This document shows, in pieces, positions 31,055-38,115 of a stretch of DNA of 64,000 bases; within the stretch, counting starts at the first letter, position 1; every line of letters begins with the position of its first letter. The translations under genes were made by a program, and so were the position numbers. Origin of the DNA: Streptomyces ruber. GTDB lineage: Bacteria > Actinomycetota > Actinomycetes > Streptomycetales > Streptomycetaceae. The notes under the pieces were generated by a model. The model did no database searches. It was not told the DNA's origin and was given only the letters and a program-made list of their open reading frames with translations. The stretch covers positions 152,938-216,937 of the forward strand of contig NZ_BMQK01000007.1 in assembly GCF_014648075.1 (NCBI RefSeq), in the 5' to 3' direction.

Positions 31055-32739
31055 GGGCGGCGGTCCTCCTCCGGGCCGTCGGTCCCGGCCGGGTCGGCCG
31101 AGCCGGCCGGTTCCGGCGCGGTGTTCCGCCGCGGGGGTGCGGTCGGGGTGGTGCCGTAGCCGGGAGGCGGCTGCCAGGCGGGCGGGGCCCACGGGGCGCC
31201 CTGCGGCATCGGGTACGGCGCGGGGGCGCCCGCGGTCACGGGCGGCGGCGGGGGAGGCGGGGCGCTGGGCACGGGCGGTTGCCAGGCGTACGGGCCCGGG
31301 GCGCCGGGTGCGGCGGCGGACGTACCCGGCGCCGGATACGGGGGGTCCGGCGTGCCGGGGCCGCCCGGTGCGGGGGCCGGTGCAGCGGTCGGAGGCGTGG
31401 TGGGGAAGGGCGGAGAGGGAACCGTGTACGGGTCAGGGAAGCCGGTGCCCGGGCCCGACGCCGGGGGAGCCCCGGCATCGTCGTCGTCCGGGTCCGTTGG
31501 CCCGGCGGGTCCGCCGCCGCCCGCGGCCACCCCGTCCGACGGCGTGGCCTCGTGCCCGTCCGCCGTCTCCGGGCCCGTCGACGGAGCGTGCGGCAGGCCG
31601 GGGCCCGGCGGCAGCGGCGCGGGGTCCTGGGACACTCCCGGCAGGCGCTGGTTGAGGATGTCGCTGACGGTGCGCAGGGCCAGCTGCTTGGGGCCCTCCA
31701 GTTCGAACTTCTCGGCGGCGTTGCCGCCCAGCAGCTCCTTCACCAGGTCCATCTGCGCCTGGATCATGCGGAGCTGGTCGTCGCGCATGCTCCGCATGAC
31801 GAGGTGGGAGTCGTCGGGATGCTGGGCGAGGTGCAGGGCCCAGGCCTGTACGCCGCCCTGTTGCAGGTGCCACTGGTAGAAGGCGATCTTCTCTGCCTCG
31901 AACCGCTGCATCTCCAGCATGTGCTGCGCCTGCAGGCGGGCGAGCTCATGGTGCTGCCCACTGTTCAGCAGCGCCTGTTCGTGCTGCCAGTGTTGCTGCT
32001 GCAGAACGAGTTCCTGCTGCTGACGCCCGTACTCCATGGTCCGCCCCAGCTGCAGGGCGTCCTGCTGCCGGTGGCGGCGGTCCATCTCGACGTCGACCTG
32101 CATCCCCTGCTCGGCCACGCGGATCTGCTCGGCGGCGGAGTGGTCGATCGCCTGCAGCCGTTGCTGGTGGTCGATGTCCGCCTGGTTCCGCCGCAGCCGC
32201 AGACCCCAGGTGACCTGCAGTCCCGCGGGCGCGCCGAGCGGACCCAGGGCACCGGCCGCCTTCAGCAGCTCCCGCTCGGCCCCGGCGCTGTCCTCCCTCG
32301 GGAACCGTCGCGCCACCGGCCGAGCCGCCTGCTGCAACTCACCCAGCAACAGCGCCGGCACGTCCCGGACGCCGCTCGCCACGAACCGGGCCGGGTCGAG
32401 CACCTGCCAGGAGACGTCGATCTCGGCCGCGAACTCGAACGCGTCGTTGTCGCTGGGCAGGACGAGCGTCTCCGTGAACGGATGGACGCCCATGTCCACC
32501 TCGTACACCGCGGTGTACCGGTGCTTCGCGATCTCGCCGCGCGTCGGCCGCCGGGGCGGCAGGAACGGTTCGTAGCCGCCCTTCGGGGTCGAGAACACCA
32601 GCGCGTGATCGATACGGACCAGGTGCTTCAGCGACAGGTCGAAGCGCGACAGCTGCCGCACGGTGAGCACCGGGTCGGTCAGCCGGGTGTGCCGGTCCGC
32701 GGACTGCTGCCAGTCGGGCCGGTGGTGGAAGGTGGACAT
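31051..32739 (-). CDS. SPFH/band-7-like coiled-coil protein with proline-rich tail
   Basis: 562 residues in three parts. Residues about 75-185 resemble an SPFH (band 7) domain: a YTAVYEVDMGVHPF strand pair, AAEIDVSWQVLDPARFVASG, then LLLGELQQAARPVARRF and GLQVTWGLRLRR. Residues 185-350 are a Gln/His-rich helical region, probably coiled coil. Residues 390-562 are Pro/Gly/Ala-rich and disordered. No N-terminal membrane anchor is visible. SPFH proteins form membrane-associated oligomeric cages that often partner with proteases. ATG at 32739 has GAGGAG upstream. It lies 62 bases after the HEAT-like gene and overlaps the PycTM gene. Exact role unknown. Confidence 0.65.
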   Translation of the reverse strand: MSTFHHRPDWQQSADRHTRLTDPVLTVRQLSRFDLSLKHLVRIDHALVFSTPKGGYEPFLPPRRPTRGEIAKHRYTAVYEVDMGVHPFTETLVLPSDNDAFEFAAEIDVSWQVLDPARFVASGVRDVPALLLGELQQAARPVARRFPREDSAGAERELLKAAGALGPLGAPAGLQVTWGLRLRRNQADIDHQQRLQAIDHSAAEQIRVAEQGMQVDVEMDRRHRQQDALQLGRTMEYGRQQQELVLQQQHWQHEQALLNSGQHHELARLQAQHMLEMQRFEAEKIAFYQWHLQQGGVQAWALHLAQHPDDSHLVMRSMRDDQLRMIQAQMDLVKELLGGNAAEKFELEGPKQLALRTVSDILNQRLPGVSQDPAPLPPGPGLPHAPSTGPETADGHEATPSDGVAAGGGGPAGPTDPDDDDAGAPPASGPGTGFPDPYTVPSPPFPTTPPTAAPAPAPGGPGTPDPPYPAPGTSAAAPGAPGPYAWQPPVPSAPPPPPPPVTAGAPAPYPMPQGAPWAPPAWQPPPGYGTTPTAPPRRNTAPEPAGSADPAGTDGPEEDRRP

Positions 32740-32801
32740 GGCGCGTGTCTCCTCGGGGACGTGCCGGCGTACGTACGTGGGCGGGTCGGGGCGGTCGCCG
32801 G

Positions 32802-35036
32802 TCAGTGCGGCGGCAGCGTGGTGAGCAGACGGGCGGCGACCGGGGGCGGGGGAGCGCCGTCGGTGCCGGGCAGGGTCCGCAGCAGGTGGCTCAGCCGCTG
32901 GTGTTCGGTTGCCGTGGTGACGAGCTTCGGCAGCAGCGCGGCGAGCGCCCACTCGGTGGCCGGGGACCGGTCGGCGATGCGCACCCAGAGCTCGAGGACC
33001 CCGAGGGCGGCGTAAGTGGTCCGCGGGGAGCCGAGGGCGGCACGCAGGACGAAGGGGAGGTCGATCGCCGCACTGCCGCCCTCAGCCACCGCCCGGGCGT
33101 ACCAGTCGAGGACCGGGGGAGTGCCGTACTCCTCGTCGTTCTCCGTGTGGTGGCCGGCGTGCACGAGGCCGCGGCACGAGAGTTCGTGCACCCAGCCGCT
33201 GTCGTCCAGGTGGGCGCGGAGCTCGGCGAGGACGCGGTCGCCGGCCGGGGAGAGCAGCAGCAGGCCGACGGTGTCGGCGAGGTCGTCCATGACGTCGTCC
33301 GGGATGCCGGTGTCGAGGGTGACGCCCAATCTGAGAACGACCGAGCGCAGCGCCGCGAGAGCCTGCTCCGGCCGTTCCGGTCCGATCAGCCCGTACGCCC
33401 GTACGGCCACCCATTGCAGCCGTGGATCGTCGCTCTCGCACCACGTGTCGAGGATGCGCGGGACGTTGGGCGTGTCGATGAGATGGGCGAGCGTGAGCGA
33501 GTTGACCGCCACCAGCCGGTGACGGGAACGGCTGGAGGTCGCCCACGGCTCGATGACGAGCGCCATCGCGGACGGCAGGTCGGTGCGGGCGAGGACGGCG
33601 ACGGTGGAGGCGGCCCGCGTGCGGACCAGGGGGCGGCCGTCGTCCGCGAGCCGGCGCAGCCAGTCGATCACCGCGGGCCGCGCGGACGGATGCCCCGTCC
33701 ACACCTCGCGCAGCACCACCAGGGAGATCCGCTCGTCGACGTATCTGGCCTTCTGCTGGGTGACGGGTCCCCACTCGGTGTGCTCGTCGTCCTCGAACCG
33801 CTCGGCGCGGGCCAGTTGCAGCCGCTTGCCGATGTGCGTGCCGAAGACGGGCACCTCGGGCACGCGCGCCGGGTTCTCGGTCTTCTGCAGGAACCGGTAC
33901 AGCAGGTCGCTGAGCTCCGCGGTGAGCGCGTACGGGCCGCCGTCGAACGCCGCCAGCGCGACCAGGAACGCCTTGTCCCGCAGGTGGACGGCGGTCTCGT
34001 CCTCCTCGAACCACTCCTGGACCTGGTTCTCCAGCGAGACGAGCGAGAACTGCGCGACCGCCCGGTCGGTGACCTCCCCGGCGGCGTACCGGGCGAGCAG
34101 CCGGGCGAACGCCACCGTCTCCCGCAACTGGTGGGCGCGGCCCAGGAACTCCTTGACGTCCGCGAGACCGAGCAGCCCGGCCACCGTCGTCTCGTCCGTC
34201 CAGGTGCGCAGGTGGGCGGCGAGGACCTCGGCGGCGCCGGGGGGCTCCCAGCCGACGGCGGGCACGTCCTCCAGCACGGCGGTGGCACCGACGGTGACGA
34301 CCAGGTAGGCGTCCTGCTGCTCGAGCCGGTCCCGCACGGCGAGCAGGTGCGGCTCACGCAGCGGGCTGCCGCGGCGGGTGCCCAGGTCGCACAGGACGTA
34401 GCCGCGGGCCCGCCCGTCCTCCCGTTGCCCGCCGTCGTCCTGCCCGGCGGCGGCGATCCGCTCGGCGAGCGCGCCGGGGGCGGTGTCGCGGTCCAGCGTG
34501 CGTACGGGGGAGGCGCCGAGCCGGTGCAGCAGCGTCAGGGCCGCCGTGCGGCGGCCGGTGAAGCGGGCGCCGGACAGCACCAGCACCCGGTCACGGCGCA
34601 GTCCGGCCAGCAGGTCCTCGACGGTCTCCGTGGCGGCGACGAACGAGCCGGCCAGCCGGTCCAGGGTGCTGCGCGGGACCTCCCCCGCGGCCGCGGAGAC
34701 GGCGGGCAGCCCGGTCGTCCCCAGGGCACCGGAGAAGGTCCAGTGGTGGATCTCCGTCTTGCTGCCCATGATGACGTCGCCGGTGACCCGGCCGCCGCTG
34801 ACGCCGTGCTGGTCGCCGCCGACCAGGCTGCCGCCGAAGCGGGTGCGGGTGCCGACGTTCATGGTGCGAGGAGCGTGGTCGACCAGGTCGCGCCGTGCCG
34901 ACCAGGCGTTCTGCGGCTGGTCCCGCTCCTCCGGCTCCTCGGCGGCGCCGTCCTTGCCGGTGTCGTCCGCGGTGCCGTCGGTCTGCTGGTCCGGCGTGGC
35001 GGAGGCGTCGTCCCCGTGCGGCTCCTGCGGGCTCAT
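32802..35036 (-). CDS. Degenerate P-loop (STAND-like) protein with HEAT-like repeats
   Basis: 744-residue protein. Residues 1-50 are acidic and disordered. Residues 66-91 carry a Gly-rich motif (DQHGVSGGRVTGDV core) nearly identical to one at the C-terminus of the cyclase. Residues 151-165 (VLVLSGARFTGRRTA) look like a P-loop in which the Lys and Ser/Thr positions are Arg, and YVLCDL near 220 resembles Walker B. This suggests an inactive or weak NTPase. The remaining part (about 400-740) is helical with HEAT-like repeats. Such architecture fits a sensor or scaffold in bacterial conflict systems. ATG at 35036 overlaps the cyclase stop (ATGA). Confidence 0.65.
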   Translation of the reverse strand: MSPQEPHGDDASATPDQQTDGTADDTGKDGAAEEPEERDQPQNAWSARRDLVDHAPRTMNVGTRTRFGGSLVGGDQHGVSGGRVTGDVIMGSKTEIHHWTFSGALGTTGLPAVSAAAGEVPRSTLDRLAGSFVAATETVEDLLAGLRRDRVLVLSGARFTGRRTAALTLLHRLGASPVRTLDRDTAPGALAERIAAAGQDDGGQREDGRARGYVLCDLGTRRGSPLREPHLLAVRDRLEQQDAYLVVTVGATAVLEDVPAVGWEPPGAAEVLAAHLRTWTDETTVAGLLGLADVKEFLGRAHQLRETVAFARLLARYAAGEVTDRAVAQFSLVSLENQVQEWFEEDETAVHLRDKAFLVALAAFDGGPYALTAELSDLLYRFLQKTENPARVPEVPVFGTHIGKRLQLARAERFEDDEHTEWGPVTQQKARYVDERISLVVLREVWTGHPSARPAVIDWLRRLADDGRPLVRTRAASTVAVLARTDLPSAMALVIEPWATSSRSRHRLVAVNSLTLAHLIDTPNVPRILDTWCESDDPRLQWVAVRAYGLIGPERPEQALAALRSVVLRLGVTLDTGIPDDVMDDLADTVGLLLLSPAGDRVLAELRAHLDDSGWVHELSCRGLVHAGHHTENDEEYGTPPVLDWYARAVAEGGSAAIDLPFVLRAALGSPRTTYAALGVLELWVRIADRSPATEWALAALLPKLVTTATEHQRLSHLLRTLPGTDGAPPPPVAARLLTTLPPH

Positions 35037-35149
35037 GCCGGCTCACCCCGCCCGGCCGGGCCGCGGTCGCCCATGACGACGTCGCCGGTGACCCGGCCGC
35101 CGCTGACGCCGTGCTGGTCCCGGCCGACGAAGCTGCCGCCGAAGCGCAC
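34761..35149 (-). repeat. Duplicated ~75-bp coding segment shared by cyclase and HEAT-like genes
   Basis: The stretch 34767-34845 (HEAT-like gene, codons for residues about 66-91) and 35067-35145 (end of the cyclase gene, residues about 244-269) are nearly identical at DNA level, including third codon positions. They encode the same glycine-rich motif with DQHGVSGG at the centre. The nucleotide identity implies recent duplication or gene conversion, or strong constraint. Confidence 0.75.
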
Positions 35150-35875
35150 GGAGCCGCCGTTGAAGGTGACGACCGGGCCCGGCGCCGGGGCTTCCCCCGA
35201 TCCGGCCGGCGCCGGGCGGTCCCCGGGGAGGCCCGGACCGCCCGTGGCCTCCCCGTCCCCCGTTCCCCCGTGCCCCCGTCCGGCCTCCCCGTCCTCCCGG
35301 GCGGCCGGTACCGGCCCGTGCAGCCACGCCCTCAGCGGGCCGTTCTTGCTGTCCACCGTCACGGGGTGGAAGTCCGCGGCCGGGATGCCGGGGTGGTCGT
35401 GCCGTACGACACCGGTGTACAGGGCGTCCGAGACGCACAGGGCGAAGTCGTCGCGCCGTTCGCGCAGGGCGGCGCGGAGGAGGCGGGCGTCCAGGAGCCG
35501 GCACGCGTGGTTCAGGTCGGAACCGACCCAGCCGCCGTGCCGGTCGACGGCCACGTATCCGGTGGCGAGGACACCGCGCAGCCGGATCTGCGCCGAGCGG
35601 GAGGCCATGCGGTTGACCGTCCGCAGCTGTGCGGGGACCTCGGTGAGCAGAGCCCGCAGCAGTGCGGTGACGGAGGCGCCCGCGTCGATGAGCTCCATGA
35701 CGGAGTCGCCGCGGTCGGCCCGGACGCGACGCGTCTCGTCGACGCCGGCCGCCTCCAGGGCGCGGTCGGTGATGTCGTACAGCATGCGCCGCAGGTACGC
35801 CTGCTCCACGTCGTCCCGGTCGCTGAACCTCTCGATGTCCAGCAGCAGGATCGTGCGGCTCACGGGGTCGTTCAT
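35033..35875 (-). CDS. Class III nucleotidyl cyclase (Pycsar PycC-like)
   Basis: 280-residue protein. The N-terminal ~190 residues form a class III cyclase domain: LLLDIERFSD gives the first metal Asp13, DRGDSVM the second metal Asp57, RLRGVLATGYV matches the central strand, and GSDLNHACRLLDA provides Asn122 and Arg126 for catalysis. All needed residues seem present. Residues 195-240 are Gly/Pro-rich; 244-269 hold the glycine-rich motif shared with the next gene. With a PycTM gene in the same unit, a pyrimidine cyclase (cCMP or cUMP) is plausible, though cAMP or cGMP cannot be excluded. ATG at 35875 follows GAAGGG. First gene of the unit. Confidence 0.8.
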   Translation of the reverse strand: MNDPVSRTILLLDIERFSDRDDVEQAYLRRMLYDITDRALEAAGVDETRRVRADRGDSVMELIDAGASVTALLRALLTEVPAQLRTVNRMASRSAQIRLRGVLATGYVAVDRHGGWVGSDLNHACRLLDARLLRAALRERRDDFALCVSDALYTGVVRHDHPGIPAADFHPVTVDSKNGPLRAWLHGPVPAAREDGEAGRGHGGTGDGEATGGPGLPGDRPAPAGSGEAPAPGPVVTFNGGSVRFGGSFVGRDQHGVSGGRVTGDVVMGDRGPAGRGEPA

Positions 35876-35966
35876 GGTCGCCCTTCACAACGGTGGGAGT
35901 GCCGTGCAGGGCAGCAGAGTGGCGTGAGCCGGGTGGGGGGTGTGAGGGCGGATGACGCAGTAGAAG

Positions 35967-35982
35967 TGTGACCACGTGCACA
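35967..35982. promoter_or_regulatory. Crp-type operator candidate upstream of the cyclase unit
   Basis: TGTGACCACGTGCACA: half-sites TGTGA and GCACA around a 6-base spacer, one mismatch from the Crp consensus TGTGA-N6-TCACA. It is the main inverted repeat in the 115-base gap between the Crp-like gene stop and the cyclase start, about 92 bases upstream of that start. Confidence 0.55.
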
Positions 35983-35990
35983 GAACGGGG

Positions 35991-36785
35991 CTAGCGGATC
36001 TCCCACCGCGGTTCGGTCCGGCCGTTCCAGGGCTCAGGCGCCGCAGGCGCGGGCGGGGAGGGGAGCTCCGGAGCCGGGTGCCCGGTGGCCGCCATGCGCC
36101 GCAGGATGTCGGGACGCAGGATCAGCAGGGCGCGCCGGCCCGTGACGACCGCGTCCTTCTCGCGCAGTTCCCGCAGCAGGCGCTGGACCATCTCGCGGGA
36201 GGCGCCCACCGAGCCCGCCAGCTCCTGTTTGCTGAGCGGGACGGCGAGCTCGACGCCTTCGGCGGTGCGGCGGCCGTGCGTGCGGGCCAGGTCCAGCAGC
36301 AGGACGGCGAACCGCTGCCGCACGTTCATCGACGCGAACTCCAGGCGCCGCCGGTCGGCCGCCCGGGTGCGGTCCGCCGTGAGGCCCAGCAGCGCGAAGG
36401 AGACAGCGGGGGAACGGTTGAGGAAGTCCTTGAACCGCTCGTGCTCCACGGCCACCGCCCGCACCGGCTCCAGCGCGGTGACGGTCGCCGACCGCGGCCG
36501 CCCGGTGAGGGCCGCGGACTCACCCACGATGTCCCCCGGACCGCGCAGGGCGAGCAGCGCCTCGTAACCGCTGGCCGCCGACGCTGTGACCTTCGTCCAG
36601 CCCTGTACCAGGAAGAGGACGTGCGACGACGGCTCACGCTGGTGGAGCAGGATCACCCGGGCCGCGAAACGCAGCTCCCGGCCGAAGGACAGCAGCGCCG
36701 TGCGGTCCTCGCTCTCCAGTCGCGCCAGGAACGGCACGCGGTCGTCCAGGCCTCCGTCGTCCGCCGCGTACGGCACCGTCCTCAT
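35991..36785 (-). CDS. Crp/Fnr family regulator with cyclic-nucleotide-binding domain
   Basis: 264-residue transcription factor. The N-terminal cyclic-nucleotide-binding domain has the phosphate-binding cassette GDIVGESAALTGRPRSATV, keeping the Gly-Glu that contacts the ribose and the Arg-Ser that contacts the phosphate. The C-terminal winged helix contains LSKQELAGSVGASREMVQRLL. A Pro-rich tail of about 25 residues follows. ATG at 36785 gives a normal N-terminus; frames further upstream are unlikely. It precedes the cyclase unit on the same strand with a Crp-like site between, suggesting it senses the cyclase product or controls its expression. That link is inference. Confidence 0.85.
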   Translation of the reverse strand: MRTVPYAADDGGLDDRVPFLARLESEDRTALLSFGRELRFAARVILLHQREPSSHVLFLVQGWTKVTASAASGYEALLALRGPGDIVGESAALTGRPRSATVTALEPVRAVAVEHERFKDFLNRSPAVSFALLGLTADRTRAADRRRLEFASMNVRQRFAVLLLDLARTHGRRTAEGVELAVPLSKQELAGSVGASREMVQRLLRELREKDAVVTGRRALLILRPDILRRMAATGHPAPELPSPPAPAAPEPWNGRTEPRWEIR

Positions 36786-37009
36786 CAGCTCAATCCCCCG
36801 TTCGGCGCAGGACCGATCAAGGTACTGAACGGCCGGTATCACGTTTCCGTGAAGGACTCGATCCGGCCAATCCCGCCGAAACGCCGCCCGCCGGCACCTC
36901 CCGCCGTACGGCCTGCGGTTCCTCCCGGTGGGAGGGGCATGGACAACCCCGGCAAAAGGCGAGGACAGAGGCGGGAAAGTCCGGCGTGTCGGGCCACGCT
37001 CCATTTGTT

Positions 37010-37038
37010 TTGACCGAAGACCATGCGGTAGGTACGCT
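37010..37038 (+). promoter_or_regulatory. rpsL promoter
   Basis: TTGACC (37010-37015), 17-base spacer, TACGCT (37033-37038), with a leader of about 190 bases to rpsL. Strong housekeeping match, divergent from the Crp-like gene. The rest of the 446-base gap shows no gene. Confidence 0.7.
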
Positions 37039-37231
37039 CAGACCTTGTGCCTGGGGTGTGCCCTGGCTCTGCTGCGTGCCTTCGACCGCAGACGGGGCCA
37101 TAAGCGGCCACCGTGATCTGCGCCCTTTCTGCCTCGCGGCAGGAGCCCGCGGGATTCGACACACCCGACCGCGTGGGTCGGCGACGTTCCAGGTTAGCTT
37201 CACCTATCGGCACACAGAAACCGGAGAAGTA

Positions 37232-37603
37232 GTGCCTACGATCCAGCAGCTGGTCCGTAAGGGCCGGCAGGACAAGGTCGAGAAGAACAAGACGCCCGCA
37301 CTCGAGGGTTCCCCTCAGCGTCGCGGCGTCTGCACGCGTGTGTTCACGACCACCCCGAAGAAGCCGAACTCGGCCCTGCGTAAGGTCGCGCGTGTGCGTC
37401 TGACCAGCGGGATCGAGGTCACCGCTTACATTCCGGGTGAGGGTCACAACCTGCAGGAGCACTCCATCGTGCTCGTGCGTGGTGGCCGTGTGAAGGACCT
37501 GCCGGGTGTTCGCTACAAGATCATCCGTGGTTCGCTCGACACCCAGGGTGTCAAGAACCGCAAGCAGGCCCGCAGCCGTTACGGCGCCAAGAAGGAGAAG
37601 TAA
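37232..37603 (+). CDS. rpsL: 30S ribosomal protein S12
   Basis: 123-residue decoding-centre protein. The streptomycin-related segments are wild type: TPKKPNSALRKVARVRL with Lys43 and RVKDLPGVRY with Lys88. GTG at 37232 follows GGAGAAG. First gene of the str operon rpsL-rpsG-fusA-tuf. Wild-type S12 means no K43/K88 type streptomycin resistance or antibiotic-overproduction mutation. Confidence 0.97.
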   Translation: MPTIQQLVRKGRQDKVEKNKTPALEGSPQRRGVCTRVFTTTPKKPNSALRKVARVRLTSGIEVTAYIPGEGHNLQEHSIVLVRGGRVKDLPGVRYKIIRGSLDTQGVKNRKQARSRYGAKKEK

Positions 37604-37605
37604 GA

Positions 37606-38076
37606 ATGCCTCGTAAGGGCCCCGCCCCGAAGCGCCCGGTCATCATCGACCCGGTCTACGGTTCTCCTCTGGTGACCTCCCTGATCAACAAGGTGCTGCT
37701 GAACGGCAAGCGCTCCACCGCCGAGCGCATCGTCTACGGCGCCATGGAGGGCCTGCGCGAGAAGACCGGCAACGACCCGGTCATCACCCTGAAGCGCGCT
37801 CTCGAGAACATCAAGCCGACCCTCGAGGTCAAGTCCCGCCGTGTCGGTGGCGCCACCTACCAGGTCCCGGTCGAGGTCAAGCCCGGCCGTGCCAACACCC
37901 TGGCGCTGCGCTGGCTGGTCGGTTACTCCCGCGCCCGTCGCGAGAAGACCATGACCGAGCGTCTGCTCAACGAGCTTCTCGACGCTTCGAACGGCCTCGG
38001 TGCGGCCGTCAAGAAGCGCGAGGACACCCACAAGATGGCCGAGTCCAACAAGGCCTTCGCGCACTACCGCTGGTAG
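37606..38076 (+). CDS. rpsG: 30S ribosomal protein S7
   Basis: 156-residue primary 16S rRNA-binding protein of the small-subunit head. It begins MPRKGPAPKRPVIIDPVYGS and contains the conserved RRVGGATYQVPVEVKP loop. ATG at 37606 is only two bases after the rpsL stop, with AAGGAGAAG inside rpsL as ribosome-binding site, so the two are coupled. Confidence 0.97.
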   Translation: MPRKGPAPKRPVIIDPVYGSPLVTSLINKVLLNGKRSTAERIVYGAMEGLREKTGNDPVITLKRALENIKPTLEVKSRRVGGATYQVPVEVKPGRANTLALRWLVGYSRARREKTMTERLLNELLDASNGLGAAVKKREDTHKMAESNKAFAHYRW

Positions 38077-38115
38077 TCGCTACCCACATCGAGACCGAGA
38101 GAAGACTGAAGCCTT

